NCBI GenBank assembly: GCA_035222895.1
Contig: JAVYIG010000632.1
Span: 434,001-498,000, forward strand
Length of the DNA stretch: 64,000 nucleotides
Origin: Strongylocentrotus droebachiensis
Lineage: Eukaryota; Echinodermata; Echinoidea; Camarodonta; Strongylocentrotidae
Direction: 5' to 3'
The notes under the pieces were generated by a model, which was not told the DNA's origin, searched no databases, and saw only the letters and a list, made by a program, of their open reading frames with translations. Shown one piece after another: positions 59,801 to 64,000 of this stretch. Position 1 is the first letter of the stretch, and every line of letters begins with the position of its first letter. A program made the position numbers and the translations under genes.

Positions 59801-62800
59801 GAGTCATCACGGGTTTTGCTGAACCCGGGTTTGACTTGAAAATTTCGGGCGGGGACCGGGTACCCGAAATTTTCACCACTGCACTGACACTAAAAATCGT
59901 TTGCATGCAGCGGCGGGAGTTAGACTAAGTTGCTGTTCTAATAATGCGATGGAAAGGACAGTTACTGCTTTCAAAACAATAAAATAATCAATTTAATTAA
60001 ATTAAGATGCTTCAAAAAATAAATGGATATCGTTTCAGTTGACGGTAGGTGTTTTTATCGCTCTAAAATTGAGGCTGCAAGAAAGGAATCACGCTTCGTG
60101 GTACCGATCGAGTGCGTTCAGAAACGGAAGTGGAAATAGATCGATGACCCACTGAAGACAGAGCAAGAAAGTGCCACACAGAAGACTAAAATGTTTATCA
60201 GACTATTGCAATTAAATCGTAATACTAAAGGCATTAATTTAATTGTCAAAATATATCCACAATATAATGGTTTACCCTTGATAGTTTGATGAAGGAAAAT
60301 AAATTAAAGCTCTTGAAATGACATCGCCGAAGTGCCTTTCGTCCGTTCTAAAAATGCGTGTATAACGGCAAGCAGAAGTTACGAGTCAAGCTTGATATGC
60401 ATGTTTACATCCCTGCACCGTCATCCGACCTGATCGGAACAATAAGCATTGAACCAATTAAAAAAACATCACGTAAGACTTTGAGGGACTCCAATTCAAC
60501 AAAATTACCGTAAAATAGTTATTTGCTTTGACAAATAATACTATAGATATTCATAATATCTTACAGAAATAATGATATTTCATGAGCTACGTACTCGATA
60601 TCGAGTTCAGCTAGCCATCATTTTGAAATGAGACGTAGTTGTCATGCAGTAGACTGTAGAGGGCAGTATGCAGCAGAGAGAGGAAAAAAGCGCGGGCCTG
60701 AGATCACGTGATGGCACATGCCTATTACGTGATTTTTTTTCCCTCTCTGCGATGCGAGCTGCCGTATTCTGTCTACAGCTAGCCTACTGCGCTGCATGCA
60801 TGACAACTACGTCTCATTTCAAAATGATGGCTAGCTGAACTCGATATCGAGTACGTAGCTCATGAAATATCATTATTTCTGTAAGATATTATGAATATCT
60901 ATAGTATTATTTGTCAAAGCAAATAACTATTTTACGGTAATTTTGTTGAATTGGAGTCCCTCAAAGTCTTACGCGATGTTTTTTAATTGGTTCAATGCTT
61001 ATTGTACCGATCAGGTCGAATGACGGTGCAGGGATGTAAACATGCATATCAAGCTTGACTCGTAACTTCTGATTGCCGTTATACACGCATTTTTAGAACG
61101 AACGAAAGGCACTTCGATGTCATTTCAAGAGCTTTAATTTATTTTCCTTCATCAAACTATCAAGGGTAAATCATTATATTGTGGATATATTTTGACAATT
61201 AAATTAATGCCTTTAGTATTACGATTTAATTGCAATAGTCTGATCAACATTTTAGTCTTCTGTGTGGCACTTTCTTGCTCTGTGTTAATTAGTGGGTCAT
61301 CGATCTATTTCCACTTCCGTTTCTGAACGCACTCGATCGGTACCACGAAGCGTGATTCCTTTCTTGCAGCCTCAATTTTAGAGCGATAAAAACACCTACC
61401 GTCAACTGAAACAATATCCATTTATTTCTAAAGCATATTTATTTGATTATATTGAAATATAAGTTTGTGAATTGCATATTTTTAGTTCTATATTTCAAAA
61501 TATCAGTGTGAAATTTAATTTTGAAAAACCTGAAACCCGAAAACCTAAAACCGGGTTTCAGCTCGACGGTCGGGGCCCGGGCGGGGACCCGTTTCGACTC
61601 AGGCCTACCGTAGATTGAAGGCAAAGTGGAATCCTGATTGAGAGAACTTACCATCACCACCAGTGGCAGGGGCTGGGGTAGAGTCTCCATTGGCCTTGGG
61701 CTTCTTGGCACCAGCTGGGGTCTTAACCTTCTTTGCTGGAGGCGCGTCTGTGGTCATTTCAGAAAAATAGGTGTCCAATTAAACAGTCAATTGCGATAAA
61801 TACGAAAACAATTTTTAAATATTCTTCGTATTCTTTTCACCATGCAAATTCAAAAAAATATAACTATCGAGCGATCAATTCAAGATGCAAGACATTTTTA
61901 CAACGCCAGCTATGCCCAAGAAATAGTTGATATCAACTCTACAGCATTTACAAAACAATACTTCTTTCTACTCTGCTCCAATGTGGACCTCATCATAGTG
62001 AAATCTTGCAAATCACTCTTAGTCTCTTATTTTGCCACGAAATACACTTGCAATTAAACAGCCCTGAAAAATATGGAAGTGATTAAAAAACTTAGGAATT
62101 TTAAACATCTCTCCAAACTTTTACTCACCCTCTTCCTCACTCTCTTCATCACTATCCTCTTCTTCGCTACTCTCTTCTGTCTTCTTCCTCTTGACGGCAG
62201 CCTTGGTCTGCTTCACTTCCATGGCTTCTTCTTCACTGTCGTCTTCATCATCGCTATCCTCCTCCTCATCACTGCTTTCCTTCTTAGCTGGAGCAGCCTT
62301 GGCCTTGGCTGCTTTGGTTGGTTTAGCCTCCACCTCTTCTTCGCTCTCATCCTCGTCACTATCATCGTCACTATCATCATCACTGCTCTCCTCCTTGGCG
62401 ACTACCTTCTTGGGGGCAGGCTTCTTGGCTTGCTTTGCAGCGGCCTTTGCTTTGGGCTTCTCTTCCTCTTCCTCCTCGCTGCTGTCATCCTCATCGCTAC
62501 TCTCCTCAGCAGGGGCGGGCTTAGCGGCTTTCACTGGAGCCTTCTTGGCCTTGGGTGCTGGCTTCGCAACCTCTTCTTCTTCGGAGCTCTCTTCCTCGCT
62601 GCTGTCATCGTCGCTCTCCTGTGGCTTCACAACCTTCTTGGGGGTCGCCTTTGCTCCCTTCTTGACGGGGACTTCGACCTCATCTTCTGAAGACTCCTCA
62701 CTGTCACTTTCCTCTTCAACCTTCGCAAAACAAAAAGAAAAAGGTATTATAAACAAACACATTAAAATCTTATTTGAATGTACATGCACAATGCTGAATC

Positions 62801-63815
62801 ATTTTGATCTCTTGTTGAGTACATTCTTCCTTTCAGTTCCAGCATTCGTGGTTCAAATTGTTAATTAAATTCACTGAAAAAAAAGTAACCAATTTTGCAC
62901 CAAGTGAATTCAAAGAATTTGCAAATATATGTACCCACAGCACCGTTTCAAACTGTCCATAGTTTTTTTCTCCATCTATCTAAAAAGGGTTCTCTACAAA
63001 ACACTCGATCACACATGATCATTATAGGTTAATTTCCACAATGACATGACATCCATCACGTTATAGTCTGACAAGCAAATGCCGCCATAAAGAACTAAAA
63101 TGCATCGTAAACCTTGCCATTTCATCAATCAAATACTTACAGCCTTTGGAGGTGGGACATTGCTGTACTTCTTTCCCTTGCCAGACCTGTAACAAAATGA
63201 AGAAAAAAATTAACTTAAAAAAATAGCATAGGGCATTATCAAAAAGACATTCGTTGCAATACAGTCATACCTGCTTTAGTGATCACCGGTCTACAAAGAC
63301 CACTTTTCTTGCCTCTTTTGGGTGATCTTTACACAAAGGTTGTACTGTATAAGAAACCACTTAATTTAAATTTTCTTTACTTTGTGTACCTACAAGTACA
63401 TGCTTTGATTTTGTTCAAGGAAATAACCCAGACATATTTTTTGTTATCCTTCCTCTTCATTTATTTTTATTGTATCATTTTTCCCACTCGTGTTTTGTGG
63501 AAATATTTTCTTAAGGTCTCTAGTGCACAATTGAATGTCAATTGTGTGAACAAAAAAAAGAAAGAAAAAAACAGAATGCTTGTAGAGCATACATGTAAGT
63601 CATAAACCATTTGACACAAAGAAGAGATGTAATCAGCAACAAGAGGCAGAAATTAGGAATTCCTACCAAAATACATACATAATTAATGAAAGCAATGTCA
63701 CATTACTTGTATTACAAGCATTGTACATTTGATTTTCAATGGTTGAATAAAGTGAATTGAAGTTAACTGAACTAAAAACTTACTTCTTTCCTGCCTCCTC
63801 AACTGTCTTGGCGCC
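53806..63815 (-). CDS. NCL: Nucleolin (12 visible coding exons, N-terminal exon off the right edge)
   Basis: Nucleolin is an abundant nucleolar RNA-binding protein that promotes rRNA transcription and early pre-rRNA processing. The joined exons give 617 residues plus stop, in frame throughout. In order they show a short Lys-rich start ending PPPKA, and a ~200-residue region alternating Ser/Asp/Glu runs with Lys/Ala/Pro blocks. That region includes DDSEEEAME, also present in vertebrate nucleolin. Three RRMs follow (RNP2 IFIANV, LFAKGL, LFVKGI; RNP1 KFAYVDV, KGFAFIEF, KGFAYADF), then a Gly/Arg-rich GAR tail and a short Lys/Phe end (GKKKTFGDD). Vertebrate nucleolin has four RRMs. Several introns appear to contain snoRNAs, as in vertebrates. 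The initiator ATG is not in the window. Confidence 0.95.
54336..54462 (-). ncRNA. Candidate H/ACA snoRNA in the last nucleolin intron
   Basis: The first hairpin is closed by GCATGG/CCATGC with an inner TATGG-CTTA-CCATA stem. The hinge AGATTA fits the H box ANANNA. The second hairpin closes with GTCAC/GTGGC, followed by CCA, ACA and three bases. The GGC-CCA-ACA ending is shared with the two candidates at 55987 and 57702. Fold read by eye. Confidence 0.55.
54518..54550. repeat. Short perfect hairpin in the nucleolin intron
   Basis: GGCCTCCGG and CCGGAGGC form an 8-bp stem around CTACTTTGTA. A weaker relative is at about 54014-54040 (CCTCCAGCTACTTTGTAGCG). Function is unknown; it may be part of another small RNA. 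Confidence 0.4.
54684..54839 (-). CDS. NCL: Nucleolin exon: GAR (RGG) domain
   Basis: The exon is 156 nt, acceptor TTACAG, donor GTATGT. It encodes a near-pure run of GGFGGRGGGRGFGG-type repeats. GAR tails are arginine-methylated and help nucleolar retention and RNA unwinding. Confidence 0.95.
55308..55429 (-). CDS. NCL: Nucleolin exon: RRM3 second half
   Basis: The exon is 122 nt, acceptor TTTCAG, donor GTAAAA. It starts FAYADFEDRSGAQSAIDS (RNP1) and ends with a Ser/Pro/Gly linker into the GAR tail. Confidence 0.94.
55469..55610. mobile_element. MITE, CAGTCAAACCTG family, partial
   Basis: Contains GTAGACAGGTTCC and ends GGTCACTAAAGCAGGTTCAA, matching the right part of 11396-11569. The left end is degraded. 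It lies in a nucleolin intron. Confidence 0.65.
55640..55865 (-). mobile_element. SINE, relative of 40490-40760
   Basis: Shares TTCCTACCAGGTACCCATTC and the CTTGCCAAAGAAC-TTTGTGCC pieces with the 40490 copy. The pol III boxes are poorly preserved. It lies in a nucleolin intron. Confidence 0.6.
55987..56118 (-). ncRNA. Candidate H/ACA snoRNA, paralogue 1
   Basis: About 132 nt with ~95% similarity to 57702-57833 but not outside it. The 5' hairpin closes with TCCTTC/GAAGGG and an inner CATGC/GCGTG stem. The H box is AGATGA. The 3' hairpin closes with GTCGG/CTGGC, then CCA-ACA-TTC. The loop of the 5' hairpin differs between copies while the stem is kept. Target not determined. Confidence 0.7.
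56202..56331 (-). CDS. NCL: Nucleolin exon: RRM3 first half
   Basis: The exon is 130 nt, acceptor AATCAG, donor GTAAGA. It starts TSNSKTLFVKGISHDATE, like the SKTLFVKGLSEDTTEE of the last vertebrate RRM. This supports orthology of RRM3 here with vertebrate RRM4. Confidence 0.95.
56637..56836 (-). CDS. NCL: Nucleolin exon: RRM2 second half and first RGG stretch
   Basis: The exon is 200 nt, acceptor TTTTAG, donor GTAGGC. It starts FAFIEFATEEAAEEALKN (RNP1) and ends in a Gly/Arg-rich linker. An RGG block between RRM2 and RRM3 is not usual in vertebrate nucleolin. Confidence 0.94.
57169..57307 (-). CDS. NCL: Nucleolin exon: RRM2 first half
   Basis: The exon is 139 nt, acceptor CGTAG, donor GTGAGT. 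It contains DERTLFAKGLSYSTSNET; LFAKGL is RNP2. Confidence 0.94.
57417..57580 (-). ncRNA. Weak H/ACA-like candidate (AUA box)
   Basis: A 9-bp stem AACTTTGCC/GGCAAAGTT with inner ATTAA/TTAAT and TGGTA/TACCA pairs lies at 57417-57491. A hinge-like ATAGTA precedes it on the minus strand. The box after the stem reads ATA instead of ACA, and the 5' hairpin is unconvincing. It may instead be a decayed foldback. Confidence 0.25.
57702..57833 (-). ncRNA. Candidate H/ACA snoRNA, paralogue 2
   Basis: The 5' hairpin closes with CCCTTC/GAAGGG, with inner CATGC/GCGTG and GTAG/CTAC pairs. The H box AGATGA lies at 57771-57766. The 3' hairpin closes with GTCGG/CTGGC, then CCA-ACA-TTG ends the RNA. It lies in the nucleolin intron between the RRM1 and RRM2 exons, while its paralogue is two introns downstream. 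Confidence 0.72.
58118..58275 (-). CDS. NCL: Nucleolin exon: RRM1 second half and linker
   Basis: The exon is 158 nt, acceptor TTTTAG, donor GTAAGA. It starts FAYVDVATEAEFNKAIEL (RNP1) and ends in a Gly/Arg/Gln-rich linker to RRM2. Confidence 0.94.
58551..58646 (-). ncRNA. Candidate C/D box snoRNA resembling U15 (SNORD15)
   Basis: Box C ATGATGA lies at 58640-58634 and box D CTGA at 58560-58557. The flanks GTTC/GAAC can pair as a terminal stem. The guide before box D is CGAGGCATTTGT. From memory, the same GAGGCATTTGTCTGAGAA occurs at the end of vertebrate U15, which guides 2'-O-methylation in the CAAATGCCTCG region of 28S rRNA. It lies in a nucleolin intron, whereas vertebrate U15 is usually hosted by RPS3. 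Confidence 0.72.
59216..59333 (-). CDS. NCL: Nucleolin exon: RRM1 first half
   Basis: The exon is 118 nt, acceptor TTTCAG, donor GTACAT. It encodes MISIFIANVDPSTTEEQI and so on; IFIANV is RNP2. It joins in phase to the RNP1 half in the next exon. Confidence 0.93.
59794..61607. mobile_element. 1.8-kb hAT-like foldback element in a nucleolin intron
   Basis: The ends TAGGCCTGAGTC and GACTCAGGCCTA are perfect inverses. CCGTAGAT is duplicated on both sides (59786-59793 and 61608-61615). Inside, arms of ~680 bp (about 60024-60705 and 60735-61425) are imperfect inverted copies, e.g. TACCGATCGAGTGCGTTCAG and its inverse. No transposase is encoded. Subterminal regions are rich in CGGGC/GCCCG. Confidence 0.85.
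61652..61747 (-). CDS. NCL: Nucleolin exon: basic linker before RRM1
   Basis: The exon is 96 nt, acceptor CCACAG, donor GTAAGT. It starts APPAKKVKTPAGAKKPKA; PPAKKVK is a plausible nuclear localisation signal. A 1.8-kb hAT-like element sits in the next intron. Confidence 0.88.
62129..62720 (-). CDS. NCL: Nucleolin exon: acidic and basic repeats
   Basis: The exon is 592 nt, acceptor GCGAAG, donor GTGAGT. It starts VEEESDSEESSEDEVEVP and alternates about six Ser/Glu/Asp blocks with Lys/Pro/Ala blocks. These segments bind histones and rDNA chromatin and carry CK2-type serines (SxxE/D). The opposite-strand frames over this exon are shadows. Confidence 0.95.
63141..63186 (-). CDS. NCL: Nucleolin exon: basic N-terminal part
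   Basis: The exon is 46 nt, acceptor TTACAG, donor GTAAGT. It encodes SGKGKKYSNVPPPKA, comparable to KKMAPPPKEVEED of vertebrate nucleolin. Confidence 0.85.
63262..63347. mobile_element. MITE, CAGTCAAACCTG family, short copy
   Basis: CAGTCATACCTGCTTTAGTG at the left, ACTG at the right, TA on both sides. At 86 bp it is an internally deleted relative of 11396-11569. Confidence 0.7.
63784..63815 (-). CDS. NCL: Nucleolin exon (first visible)
   Basis: The exon is 32 nt, acceptor CTCACAG, donor GTAAGT, encoding GAKTVEEAGK plus two bases of a Lys codon. It is probably exon 2. The start exon lies right of 64000. Confidence 0.75.
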
Positions 63816-64000
63816 CTGTGAGATGAATAAGAGAAACAATTGTGGGTTATTAGAGGTAATATCGCATTTGGGAATTTGGACCAGTCAAGAAATAATAAAA
63901 ACGGTGGTACAGGCTGTACGCACAGATACATTTACACTGTATGTAATGGTTAACAATTTCCTCATACGTCATACATGTAAAAACGAATTGAAAATTGACA

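Noticed and set aside
61842-62050. C/D snoRNA in the nucleolin intron with box C ATGATGA near 61990
   Set aside because: No CTGA box D lies at a suitable distance on the minus strand and no terminal stem is visible.
62073-62868. Long Leu/Ser-rich plus-strand frames opposite nucleolin
   Set aside because: They are antisense shadows of the acidic Ser/Asp/Glu exon, whose reverse complement has few stops.

Overview
This is a gene-sparse, AT-rich piece of an animal nuclear genome. Two conserved metazoan genes with GT-AG introns, abundant TTAA- and TA-flanked MITEs, hAT-like elements with 8-bp target duplications, tRNA-derived SINEs and a Tx1/L1-like LINE point to a marine invertebrate, most likely an echinoderm such as a sea urchin or sea star. 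That placement is an inference from protein resemblance and repeat style; I could not search a database.

Layout. (1) Positions 1-23.6 kb, minus strand: the 5' two thirds of OPA1, the mitochondrial inner-membrane dynamin-like GTPase. Fifteen coding exons run from the initiator ATG at 23530 down to 1390, and the gene continues off the left edge. Its introns hold MITEs, a SINE, microsatellites, a 1.6-kb minisatellite that copies the exon 12 splice donor, and a 440-bp perfect inverted repeat in intron 1. (2) 23.6-37.8 kb: a repeat bank with hAT-like ends, a Tx1/L1-like LINE broken by a 97-bp MITE, and a 3.2-kb complex satellite with a 936-bp higher-order period. (3) 37.8-38.8 kb, plus strand: an intronless 341-residue rhodopsin-class GPCR. 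(4) 38.9-53 kb: a decayed second LINE, a long GAA tract, a relic duplicate of the nucleolin 3' flank, and a 4.3-kb CACTA-like element containing nested hAT-like elements. (5) 53-64 kb, minus strand: the nucleolin gene. It has an acidic/basic N-terminal region, three RRMs, a GAR tail and a stop at 53806, and its first exon lies beyond the right edge.

The nucleolin introns appear to host snoRNAs: a box C/D RNA whose box-D guide resembles U15/SNORD15, two paralogous H/ACA RNAs in two different introns, and a third H/ACA RNA in the last intron. Vertebrate nucleolin also hosts snoRNAs, so a protein of ribosome biogenesis and rRNA-modifying RNAs would share one transcript. OPA1, the GPCR and nucleolin have no evident functional link to one another.

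The most striking features are the OPA1 minisatellite, with roughly 43 copies of an exon-intron junction in one intron, and two perfect hairpins in the relic nucleolin flank that are absent from the intact copy. Exon boundaries were read by eye from splice consensus, reading phase and remembered protein families. Junction phases are consistent throughout both genes.
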